Source of the DNA: an uncultured Alphaproteobacteria bacterium
GTDB taxonomy: Bacteria; Pseudomonadota; Alphaproteobacteria; HIMB59; GCA-002718135
NCBI GenBank assembly: GCA_902588745.1
Contig: CACIQI010000001.1
Location: 167,591 to 231,590 of the forward strand
DNA: 64,000 bases
Direction of reading: 5' to 3'
The translations under genes and the position numbers were made by a program. Of the stretch, positions 56,535 to 64,000 are shown piece after piece. Each line of letters begins with the position of its first letter. The stretch's first letter is position 1. The notes beneath the pieces were generated by a model that was given only the letters and a program-made list of their open reading frames with translations, made no database searches and was not told the origin of the DNA.

Positions 56535-56940
56535 TCTTTTTTACTGAAAAAGGTAATGGTAGTACATCGATATCTTCATCTATTAATTCTTTGGTTTGCT
56601 CAATAGAAGCTTCACCATATATTGCACGTTCCTTAGCTTCACCATATTTAATTTTCTTTGCTTCCTCTGTAAATTTATCACCAACGTAATCAAATTCTTT
56701 TTCTATTATCTTTTTTAGCTTCTTAACATTTGAAGCAATTGATTTATTTCTTTTAGGAATCTTTGAATTTGATTTTTTTGCTATATTTGGCGCCGTTAAA
56801 CCTTTTTTTATTTGAGTACTATTACAGTAAGGACAGTTGACCAATCCTTTTCTAATTTGCTTGTTGAAGTCCTTAGTATTTTCGAACCATCCTTCAAAAG
56901 AATATGCACAATCAGCACAATTAAGATTAAATACAATCAT
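56527..56940 (-). CDS. DUF1178 family protein
   Basis: A 137-residue protein with two CxxC pairs: LNCADCAYSFEGWF at the N-terminus and VNCPYCNSTQIKKGL, suggesting a zinc ribbon. GEAKERAIYGEASIEQTKEL near the C-terminus is typical of DUF1178. The function is unknown. The family is widespread in alphaproteobacteria. It lies 5 bp downstream of the uncharacterised gene at 56946-57428 and converges on ubiG. Confidence 0.92.
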   Translation of the reverse strand: MIVFNLNCADCAYSFEGWFENTKDFNKQIRKGLVNCPYCNSTQIKKGLTAPNIAKKSNSKIPKRNKSIASNVKKLKKIIEKEFDYVGDKFTEEAKKIKYGEAKERAIYGEASIEQTKELIDEDIDVLPLPFSVKKTN

Positions 56941-56945
56941 ATCTC

Positions 56946-57428
56946 TTATATTGTTTCATCTGTTTTTTTTTCAATATCAAAATCAGCATCATCAGTTTCT
57001 AGTTGCATAACTAGTGAATTTTTTGGAAAATTCAAATTACATACTGTTCCCTTTGACAATGTCACACCCATAAAAGGTTTTAAACTAACATTGATATTTT
57101 TTTGAGAATTGTGATTAAAAATGTCAATTCTCACAAGTTCTTTAAAAACAATAAGAAGGAAGTTTTTATTTAGTTTAAATTTTATAAGAGATTTTGGATT
57201 TTGAAAAAAAGATAATTTAAAAAAAAGTTTTTTTTCATTAATATTTATATTTTCCTCTAAATTAATTTTAGAATTTTGCATTTCCAGATTTTTCAAAAGA
57301 ATTTGATCTTGCCTGTTTAAAATTTTCTCTTTTAATATTTCTAAAAAAGTAGTTCCATAGATTTTTTTATTAATATTTTCAGTTTCTTCTTTAATAATTG
57401 TAACTATCTCTTTAAGAATAATATCCAT
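56946..57428 (-). CDS. Conserved-looking hypothetical protein
   Basis: A 160-residue protein not recognised from sequence. It is Lys/Asn/Ile-rich, with an N-terminal helical half (IVTIIKEETENINKKIYGTT) and a C-terminal half with strand-like segments (FLLIVFKELVRIDIF; NINVSLKPFMGVTLSKGTVC). The end is acidic (LETDDADFDIEKK). The PFMGVTLSKGTVCNLNF stretch might be a beta-barrel (cupin-like) element, but this is only an impression. It shares a unit with DUF1178 and is divergent from the methyltransferase gene. Confidence 0.72.
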   Translation of the reverse strand: MDIILKEIVTIIKEETENINKKIYGTTFLEILKEKILNRQDQILLKNLEMQNSKINLEENININEKKLFFKLSFFQNPKSLIKFKLNKNFLLIVFKELVRIDIFNHNSQKNINVSLKPFMGVTLSKGTVCNLNFPKNSLVMQLETDDADFDIEKKTDETI

Positions 57429-57454
57429 AATTGCTTTTTATACTTTATAAAAAA

Positions 57455-58231
57455 ATGATAAACAAAAAATACCTTAAACTATTAAGAACTAAAGATAGAA
57501 AATATGGAGAAAACTTTATTTATGATGAAATAAGTAAAAATATAATTGATTCCCTAGATATTTTGAAAGTTCCTTTTAATAATATTTTAGAACTTGGGAT
57601 TAATGACAAATTGATTATTAATTATCTTAAAGAAAGATTTCCTTCTTGTTCTATAACTAGTGCTGATATAGATTTGTCATTTTTTACTAAGAAGACAGAT
57701 CGACAGTTTATAGAAATTGATTTGGACAATATACAAATTAGAGATAAAAAATTTGATTTAATTTTTAGTAATTTTTTTTGTCAATTAACATCTAATTTTG
57801 AGAAATTGATAGAAAATATCTTTCAAAGATTAAATTCCAATGGATTTTTTATAGCAACGATTCCAAGCGAAGATAATATATATCAGCTTGTAAATTCAAT
57901 GTATGAAACAGATAATATTTTATATGGAGGTATGTATCAAAGAGTTAATCCAATTTTAGATACAAATTATATTTTTAAACTCCTTAAATTGTATAATTTT
58001 GATGCACCTCTAATAAATAATTATAACTTTACTATTGAATATTCAGTTTTTAAAAAACTACTTGAAGATGTAAAATTTTTAAACTTGCCCTATGTAGGTA
58101 AGGATAAAAAAAATAATTTTGAGAATAAGAAATACTTTATTCTTTTAGAGGAACAATTCAGAAAAAAATATTATAAAGATAATTTTAATCTTGATGTCAA
58201 TTTTAATACAATTTGTGCTTGGAAAAAATAA
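57455..58231 (+). CDS. SAM-dependent methyltransferase-like protein
   Basis: A 258-residue protein from the ATG at 57455; an upstream TTG at 57431 is less likely. It resembles the BioC/NDUFAF5-type class I methyltransferases. It has NILELGINDKLIINYLKERF where motif I is expected (E-L-G-I-N-D rather than a glycine-rich loop), ITSADIDLSFF, KFDLIFSNFFCQL and SNGFFIATIPSEDN. The weakened motif I makes SAM binding uncertain. In alphaproteobacteria a methyltransferase of this type often lies near DUF1178, as here. A role in complex I assembly or biotin synthesis is conjecture. Confidence 0.7.
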   Translation: MINKKYLKLLRTKDRKYGENFIYDEISKNIIDSLDILKVPFNNILELGINDKLIINYLKERFPSCSITSADIDLSFFTKKTDRQFIEIDLDNIQIRDKKFDLIFSNFFCQLTSNFEKLIENIFQRLNSNGFFIATIPSEDNIYQLVNSMYETDNILYGGMYQRVNPILDTNYIFKLLKLYNFDAPLINNYNFTIEYSVFKKLLEDVKFLNLPYVGKDKKNNFENKKYFILLEEQFRKKYYKDNFNLDVNFNTICAWKK

Positions 58232-58233
58232 AA

Positions 58234-59445
58234 TTAAGATCGGTAATCAGCATTAATCCTTAAATATTCAAAAGTTAGATCATTTCCATAAACAGAATGA
58301 TAAAACTTACCTAAGTTTAATTTTACATTTATTTCTATAGTTTTATTTTTCATGTAATTATTTAATCTACTAATATTTATTTTTTTACTAATAGAGCCAT
58401 TTTCACATACAACGTTTTTTCCAAACGAAATTTTAATTTTATTTTGATTTATATTTTCTTCAGTTTTGCCAATTGCCATTATTACTCTGCCCCAATTTGC
58501 ATCCTCCCCAGCAACAGCTGTTTTAACTAACGGGGAATTAGCAATACTAAATGCAATATTTTTTGCTTGATTTTTAGATCTTGCATTCAAAATATTAACT
58601 CTTATTAGCTTAGAAACACCCTCTCCATCTTTAATAACCTGCAGAGATAAATCATGCATTAATTCATATATCTTATGATTTAATTTTTTAAAATTATTTT
58701 TATTTATATTGATTTTTTTATTACCAACAGAAAACATCATTAAAGTATCACTTGTTGATGTATCACTATCTACAGTTATTGAATTAAATGTATTATCTAA
58801 ATTATTTTTAAGTAGTCTATTCATTAATTGTTTTGAAATTTCACATTCTAAAAAAATATATACCAACATTGTTCCCATATTTGGTTGTATCATTCCTGAT
58901 CCTTTTGCTATTCCATAAACTCTGAATGATTGATTTTCTAAATTAATATTTTTAATTGATACTTTTGGGAAAGTATCTGTTGTCATAATTGCCTTAGCAC
59001 TTTCTAGTAAACTATTTTTATTTTTTGAATTTATTTTTTCAAATTTATTTATAATTAAATTAGGATTAAATTTTTCACCGATAACACCTGTAGATGATAC
59101 TAATACTTCGTTTGATTTACATTTAATTTTTTTTGTTAATGCTTTTACATACTTATCTATAATTTTTAAACCATCTTTACCAGTATGGGCATTCGCATTA
59201 CCAGCGTTCACAACTAAAGCTTTAGCCTTACCTTTATTGTTTTTTTTGTCCCAAATTATCGGAGCTGAAGGTGTTGATGTTTTTGAATATACACAACATA
59301 CATTAATAATTTGATCAAAGATTATTAATAGAAGATCTTTATCCTTTTTTTTAAATCCAGCATTAAAAGTATGGATATTGAGGCCTTTAGGATTAAAATC
59401 TTTGATTTTTTTTGGCTTAAATATTGAAATCATTTTATTGACCAT
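58234..59445 (-). CDS. argJ: Bifunctional glutamate N-acetyltransferase/amino-acid acetyltransferase
   Basis: A 403-residue ornithine acetyltransferase. Features are ALVVNAGNANAHTGKDG, VSSTGVIGEKF, GSGMIQPNMGTMLVYIF (the autocleavage/nucleophile Thr in the MGTML motif), TVDSDTSTSDTLMMFS and AVAGEDANWGRVIMAIGKTE. It recycles the acetyl group between N-acetylornithine and glutamate in arginine synthesis. An alternative ATG lies four codons in (59433). It is divergent from secA, a frequent alphaproteobacterial arrangement. Confidence 0.96.
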   Translation of the reverse strand: MVNKMISIFKPKKIKDFNPKGLNIHTFNAGFKKKDKDLLLIIFDQIINVCCVYSKTSTPSAPIIWDKKNNKGKAKALVVNAGNANAHTGKDGLKIIDKYVKALTKKIKCKSNEVLVSSTGVIGEKFNPNLIINKFEKINSKNKNSLLESAKAIMTTDTFPKVSIKNINLENQSFRVYGIAKGSGMIQPNMGTMLVYIFLECEISKQLMNRLLKNNLDNTFNSITVDSDTSTSDTLMMFSVGNKKININKNNFKKLNHKIYELMHDLSLQVIKDGEGVSKLIRVNILNARSKNQAKNIAFSIANSPLVKTAVAGEDANWGRVIMAIGKTEENINQNKIKISFGKNVVCENGSISKKINISRLNNYMKNKTIEINVKLNLGKFYHSVYGNDLTFEYLRINADYRS

Positions 59446-59463
59446 ATTTTAACTTAAATTCCT

Positions 59464-59492
59464 TTGTAGAAGAAATATTTTTCATATATTAA
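59464..59492 (+). promoter_or_regulatory. Candidate secA promoter
   Basis: TTGTAG (59464-59469) and TATTAA (59487-59492) with a 17-bp spacer, ending 17 bp before the secA ATG. Both hexamers match sigma-70 consensus at four positions. The divergent gap to argJ is only 64 bp. Tentative, as the region is AT-rich. Confidence 0.3.
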
Positions 59493-59509
59493 CTGCCATC
59501 TATCATAAC

Positions 59510-62026
59510 ATGATTAATATCGTTAATAAATTATTTGGTTCTATAAAATCGAATTCGCTTAAAAAATATGAAAATTTTGTTGAGAAAGTCAATAAACAGG
59601 AAGATGAAATTTCTAAACTTTCTGATCAAGAATTAAAAGATAAAACAAATCACTTTAAAAATAAATTTAATGAATCTGGATCAATATCCAAATTATTACC
59701 AGAAATATTTGCAGTAGTTAGAGAAGCATCAAAAAGAACTTTAAATATGAGGCACTATGATGTTCAAATAATAGGTGGAATGGTCTTATACGAAAACAAG
59801 ATAACTGAAATGAAAACAGGAGAAGGAAAAACATTAGTAGCTACTCTAGCCGCTTATGCGAATGCTATAGAAAATTTGTCTGTACATATTATTACTGTTA
59901 ATGATTATCTAGCAAAAAGAGATGCGGAATGGATGGGTAAAATTTATAATTTCCTTGGTCTTAAAGTAGGCTGCATCACTTCACAAACAAATCATCAAAA
60001 TAGATCTACTGAGTATGATTCTGATATTGTTTACGCCACTAATAATGAAATAGGATTTGATTATTTAAGAGATAATCTTAAAAATGATTTTAACAGCTTG
60101 TGCTTTAAAAAAGATTCTTTTGCTATTGTTGATGAAGTTGATAGCATATTAATAGATGAAGCTAGAACGCCACTGGTAATTTCTGCGGAATCAAATTCTA
60201 ATACAGATTTATTTCCTAAAATTGATAAAATTATTAAAATACTAAGAGAAAATGACTTTGAAATTAATGAAGAGAGTAAAAGTATTTTACTCACTAATCA
60301 GGGAATGGAATTTTGTGAAAAGCTTTTAAAAGAAAATGGAATTATTAAAGAAGGTACACTTCAAGATTTAGGAAATATGGTTTTAAATCATAATATTATC
60401 CAAGCACTTAGAGCACATCATTTGTTTATAAAAGATAAAGATTACATAATTAAAGATAAAAATGTTGTTATAATTGATGAATTAACTGGTAGAGCAATGG
60501 AGGGTAGAAGATATGGGGATGGATTGCATCAAGCTATAGAAGCAAAAGAAAACTTAGTGATCCAAAAAGAAAACCAAACTATTGCTTCAATTACTTACCA
60601 AAACTTTTTTAGAACTTATCATCGGCTAAGTGGAATGACAGGTACTGCTATTACAGAGGCTAAAGAATTTGAAGATATATATAATTTACAGGTTGTTGAA
60701 ATTCCACCTAATATAAATGTAAATCGAGTAGATAAAAATGATCAAATTTACATGACAAAAAGAGAGAAATATAACGCAGTAATTGATCTGATAAAATCTA
60801 GAAACAAAATAAGTCAACCGATACTTATAGGAACTACGACTGTTGAAAACTCAATCAAAATTTCAGATATGCTAAAGAGAGAAAATCTTAATCATAATAT
60901 ATTAAATGCTAAAAATCATTTAAGTGAAGCTAAAATTATAGAGGAAGCTGGTATGCCTGGCAATATAACAATTTCTACCAATATGGCTGGACGAGGAACT
61001 GATATTAAACTTGGAAATGGCAATGAAAATTTAAAAAAAATATCAATCGATGCTGGTGGATTGCTAGTAATTGGTACAGAAAGGCATGAAAGTAGAAGGA
61101 TCGATAATCAACTTAGAGGGCGATCAGGCAGACAAGGTGATATTGGAGAAAGTATTTTTTTCTTATCATTAGAAGATGATCTTATGAGAATATTTGGATC
61201 AAAAACTCTTGAAAATGTTCTATCAAAATTAGGTCTTAAAGATGGAGAAGTAATTACTCACTCAATGATTACAAAGTCATTAGAAAGAGCTCAACAAAAA
61301 GTTGAAAGTCATAATTTTGATATGAGAAAACAAATATTAAAATTTGACGATATCATTAATGACCAAAGAAAGATAATCTATCAAAATAGAAGGGAAATTC
61401 TTGATACAAATGATCAATCAAAAATTATTGAAGATATGATTTCAGACTATGTTGAGTCTTTAATTGAAATAACTATCCCCCCAAAAAAATACTCACATGA
61501 ATGGGATGGGAAATTATTACAAGAAAAAATTAAAGAAATTTTTAGTATAAATATACCTATAACAAAATGGTTTGAAGAAGAAGGTGTTGATGATGAAGAA
61601 ATCAAAAAAAGATTGTTAGATCAAATAAATCAAAAATATAAAGAAAAACAACATCAATATTCATCTGAACTATTAAAGTTTGCTGAAAAAAGAGTAATGT
61701 TATTTCAAATAGATAAAGATTGGAGAGATCATTTAGCAGCAATGGATTCATTACGTGGTAGTGTAAATTTAAGAGCTTTGGGAGGTAAAGATCCATTTTA
61801 TGAATATAAGAAGGAGTCTTTTGATTATTTTGATGAAATGCTCTCAAATCAAAATGAAAGAGTATTAAAAACTCTTTTTAATATTAAATTAGTTAGTGAA
61901 AATAATGAAAATACTAATCAAAAACAAGAACAGGAACCAAGAAGAATTATTACAAAAAAGATTGGCAGGAATGAACCTTGTCCTTGTGGCTCAGGTAAAA
62001 AATATAAACAATGTCATGGAGGCTAA
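59510..62026 (+). CDS. secA: Preprotein translocase ATPase SecA
   Basis: An 838-residue SecA motor. Walker A is in [20 protein letters not shown], the helicase-type DEAD region is [20 protein letters not shown], the preprotein-crosslinking region includes [20 protein letters not shown], and the second ATPase half has [15 protein letters not shown] with [15 protein letters not shown]. The C-terminal zinc domain is [20 protein letters not shown]. It drives export through SecYEG, including the binding proteins of this window. Its end overlaps accA by 4 bp (convergent). Complete. Confidence 0.98.
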   Translation: MINIVNKLFGSIKSNSLKKYENFVEKVNKQEDEISKLSDQELKDKTNHFKNKFNESGSISKLLPEIFAVVREASKRTLNMRHYDVQIIGGMVLYENKITEMKTGEGKTLVATLAAYANAIENLSVHIITVNDYLAKRDAEWMGKIYNFLGLKVGCITSQTNHQNRSTEYDSDIVYATNNEIGFDYLRDNLKNDFNSLCFKKDSFAIVDEVDSILIDEARTPLVISAESNSNTDLFPKIDKIIKILRENDFEINEESKSILLTNQGMEFCEKLLKENGIIKEGTLQDLGNMVLNHNIIQALRAHHLFIKDKDYIIKDKNVVIIDELTGRAMEGRRYGDGLHQAIEAKENLVIQKENQTIASITYQNFFRTYHRLSGMTGTAITEAKEFEDIYNLQVVEIPPNINVNRVDKNDQIYMTKREKYNAVIDLIKSRNKISQPILIGTTTVENSIKISDMLKRENLNHNILNAKNHLSEAKIIEEAGMPGNITISTNMAGRGTDIKLGNGNENLKKISIDAGGLLVIGTERHESRRIDNQLRGRSGRQGDIGESIFFLSLEDDLMRIFGSKTLENVLSKLGLKDGEVITHSMITKSLERAQQKVESHNFDMRKQILKFDDIINDQRKIIYQNRREILDTNDQSKIIEDMISDYVESLIEITIPPKKYSHEWDGKLLQEKIKEIFSINIPITKWFEEEGVDDEEIKKRLLDQINQKYKEKQHQYSSELLKFAEKRVMLFQIDKDWRDHLAAMDSLRGSVNLRALGGKDPFYEYKKESFDYFDEMLSNQNERVLKTLFNIKLVSENNENTNQKQEQEPRRIITKKIGRNEPCPCGSGKKYKQCHGG

Positions 62027-62961
62027 ATATCAGAAGTGATATTTAAGTATTTTTCTTTTCTAGATTGGACTAATTCATTAATTGAAATCTGCGTAAGTTC
62101 ATAAATTAAGTCAGTAATCTTTTCTTTCAAAATTTCTGCTTGTTTTATAGGATGTCTATGAGCACCGCCATATGGTTCAGGAATAATATCATCTATAATT
62201 TTAAAATTTTTACAATCAACTGATGTTAACTTTAATGTTCTTGCCGCTTCTTGAGAAAATTTTGTATTTCTCCATAAAATAGAAGCACATCCTTCGGGAG
62301 AAATAACTGAGTAAATTGAATGTTCTAACATTAAAACTCTATCTGAGGTAGCTATTCCTATTGCCCCTCCAGACCCCCCTTCCCCAATAATTATTGAAAT
62401 TGTTGGAATCTTAACTTTTAAAAACTGCAGTATTGATGATGCTATAGATTCTGATTGCCCCCTTTCCTCAGCATCTTTCCCAGGAAAGGCTCCGGCTGTG
62501 TCAACAAATGAAATTAGAGGCAATTTAAATTTTTCAGCTAGTTTTAGTAACCTTTGGACTTTTCTATATCCTTCTGGTTTCGCCATTCCAAAATTATGTT
62601 TAATTCTAGTTTCCATAGTATTTCCTTTTTCAGTCCCTATAAAAAAAACTGAAAAATTACTAATTTTTGCTACCCCGCCAACAATAGCATTATCATCTGC
62701 ATATTTTCTATCTCCATGTAAAAGTACTACGTCATCAAATATAAGTTTTGTGTAATCTAAGGTATGAGGTCTTTCTGCATGACGAGAAACCTGAACTTTT
62801 TGCCAGGCATCAAGATTTGAGTAAGTTTTTTTAAATAAATGATCTTTTTCTTTATTTAATTTTTTTATTTTATCAAAATTTAACTCTTTATTATTACTTA
62901 ATTGAGCTAATATATTATCAATTTTTTCTATTTCATTTTCAAACTCAAAATATTTAATCAT
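62023..62961 (-). CDS. accA: Acetyl-CoA carboxylase carboxyltransferase subunit alpha
   Basis: A 312-residue carboxyltransferase alpha subunit. It has the N-terminal helical part ([20 protein letters not shown]), [60 protein letters not shown] and [15 protein letters not shown]. With AccD it transfers carboxyl from biotin to acetyl-CoA to form malonyl-CoA for fatty acid synthesis. Its start overlaps the end of the partial gene to the right by 4 bp, so they may be cotranscribed. Confidence 0.97.
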   Translation of the reverse strand: MIKYFEFENEIEKIDNILAQLSNNKELNFDKIKKLNKEKDHLFKKTYSNLDAWQKVQVSRHAERPHTLDYTKLIFDDVVLLHGDRKYADDNAIVGGVAKISNFSVFFIGTEKGNTMETRIKHNFGMAKPEGYRKVQRLLKLAEKFKLPLISFVDTAGAFPGKDAEERGQSESIASSILQFLKVKIPTISIIIGEGGSGGAIGIATSDRVLMLEHSIYSVISPEGCASILWRNTKFSQEAARTLKLTSVDCKNFKIIDDIIPEPYGGAHRHPIKQAEILKEKITDLIYELTQISINELVQSRKEKYLNITSDI

Positions 62962-64000
62962 ATTATAAACTTATAATTTTTAAATATTTCTAAGACCAAA
63001 TCTCGAAAAAGTTTGCCATCTTTATATGTAAGGTATCCATTGAGTATAATTTTAAGATGTTCTGGATGTATTTTATGCCATTCTTTATTATTTAAAGAAA
63101 TTAATGAATAAAAAAGAAATTTTTCTTCATCATTTTTAAGAATACTATTTTTTATTTCATTCAGAAGAAATATTGATGGCATTGCTCTATAATCAAAAAT
63201 ATTATCTAAATTAATATTTTTATTCGATATTAAATCTAGATTCATTACAGAATTTAAAACATATAATAATTCGGAATTTTGATTATTTTCATCATACGTG
63301 TAAGTATTTAAAGTAATATTGATGGAATCTATAAATGAATTTAAATCGTTAGAGGAATATAAATCTAATAAAATCCTGGTGTAAATACTTTTAGAATCTA
63401 TATTCTTTGCATTTTCATACAATTCTATCCAATCAACTGCTCTTTCAAAATTATTATTAAATATATATGCTGAAGCTATTTGAGGGCCAAATATAATATT
63501 TTCTGAAGTAGCATCGATAGAACTCAACATGTTAAGTGATAGTTTATATGCAATTTCCTCTAAATTATTTTTTTTTGCAAAATCCCAAAATTCGATTAAT
63601 ATATTTAATCTATCTTTTGGAAATATTTGAATATTTACTAACTGAAATAAAAAGGCCATACTCAACTCTTTATTGTTAGAAAATAAATCTATTGTTTCTT
63701 TAGGGTTGCTTAACTCATCTGAACTAAAATCAGCTGACATATATAATGCTGCTAAACTATCTACTGTAATTAAATTATCTAAAAAACTCTCATTTGCAGC
63801 TTTAATCCTCAAATCTATAGGTGAGGCTTGATTTAAAATTATCGGAATAGATAAATTTTTTTTATCAAGTTCATAAAATTCATGTGTAAAAGGAAGCTCA
63901 GCTATTCTAGTCATTGCACTATATAAAAAAATTAATTCTTTATTTATTTCAAAATTTTTAAATTCTTTATCATCAATTATCTGGTCTGATGAATTAGATA
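62958..64000 (-). CDS. Uncharacterised protein, partial (N-terminus beyond the right edge)
   Basis: An open frame on the minus strand enters from the window edge and ends at 62958. There is an internal ATG at 63914, but the frame stays open for at least 28 more codons to 63916 and beyond (upstream residues include DDKEFKNFEINKELIFLYSA), so the true start lies outside. The visible 346 or so residues are rich in paired helices with Leu/Ile/Asn/Glu (for example AYIFNNNFERAVDWIELYEN, FYSLISLNNKEWHKIHPEHL), suggesting a TPR-like or alpha-solenoid protein. No enzyme motif is seen. It precedes accA with a 4-bp overlap. Confidence 0.8.
   Translation of the reverse strand, partial: SNSSDQIIDDKEFKNFEINKELIFLYSAMTRIAELPFTHEFYELDKKNLSIPIILNQASPIDLRIKAANESFLDNLITVDSLAALYMSADFSSDELSNPKETIDLFSNNKELSMAFLFQLVNIQIFPKDRLNILIEFWDFAKKNNLEEIAYKLSLNMLSSIDATSENIIFGPQIASAYIFNNNFERAVDWIELYENAKNIDSKSIYTRILLDLYSSNDLNSFIDSINITLNTYTYDENNQNSELLYVLNSVMNLDLISNKNINLDNIFDYRAMPSIFLLNEIKNSILKNDEEKFLFYSLISLNNKEWHKIHPEHLKIILNGYLTYKDGKLFRDLVLEIFKNYKFII

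Noticed and set aside
1..64000. CRISPR arrays, insertion sequences, rRNA, phage genes, riboswitches
   Set aside because: None seen: no regularly spaced repeats, transposase or integrase motifs, or long structured leaders. Gaps without genes are all under about 225 bp.

Overview
The window is AT-rich DNA with tightly packed, often overlapping genes, short intergenic gaps and no mobile elements, CRISPR arrays or rRNA. The gene content points to a free-living, streamlined, probably marine alphaproteobacterium. Supporting evidence is the DUF4167, DUF1178 and DUF2177 proteins, the lysC/prfA/prmC and argJ/secA neighbourhoods, and the abundance of binding-protein-dependent sugar uptake. An AEGEAN-169/HIMB59-like or SAR11-like lineage would fit, but this is inference from content and style; no marker gene was placed phylogenetically.

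The first 29.5 kb is an accessory carbohydrate region. (a) Positions 1-6641 (minus) hold a GH1 beta-glycosidase, a Gfo/Idh/MocA dehydrogenase, a TIM-barrel sugar isomerase/epimerase and a complete GtsABCD-like sugar ABC transporter. A LacI-family regulator (6743-7780) is divergent from them, with a perfect 16-bp palindrome between. (b) Positions 7772-12911 (minus) hold an aldo/keto reductase, a second Gfo/Idh enzyme, a fused double permease and its binding protein, with no ATPase of their own. (c) Positions 13005-17279 hold a PhyH-type dioxygenase, class II aldolase, an MFS transporter and a third, atypical Gfo/Idh protein, followed by a CAT-anticodon tRNA. (d) Positions 17416-29549 hold an oligopeptide-type (Yej/Agp-like) ABC transporter, an FAD-dependent halogenase-like protein, two GH4 glycosidases (one with the alpha-galactosidase CHSV motif), a second PhyH-type dioxygenase and a PanB-like protein lacking the canonical metal-site motifs. 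The likely logic is import of mono- and oligosaccharides, NAD-dependent oxidation or cleavage of glycosides, and entry into lower glycolysis through aldolase.

From 29.5 kb to the end the window is core genome. It contains yqeY-dnaG-rpoD-MBL (minus), carA-carB-greA-ELM1-2OG oxygenase-trxB (plus), rpmJ, a gamma-glutamyltransferase, guaC, a prenyl synthase, a DUF2177 protein and a Val(GAC) tRNA with C at position 33. A GNAT/flavin reductase/M23 peptidase set and DUF4167 follow. Then come the long minus-strand operon lysC-rodZ-ispG-hisS-prfA-prmC, then ubiG, DUF1178, a hypothetical gene, a methyltransferase, argJ, secA, accA and a partial unknown gene open at the right edge.

A shared design is visible in the three binding-protein genes. 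Each has the same strong Shine-Dalgarno 10-mer AAAGGGAGGA, and each is followed by a perfect hairpin before the permease gene. This suggests differential expression of binding protein over membrane components. The most unusual content is the halogenase/GH4/PhyH/PanB-like cluster at 23.5-29.5 kb.
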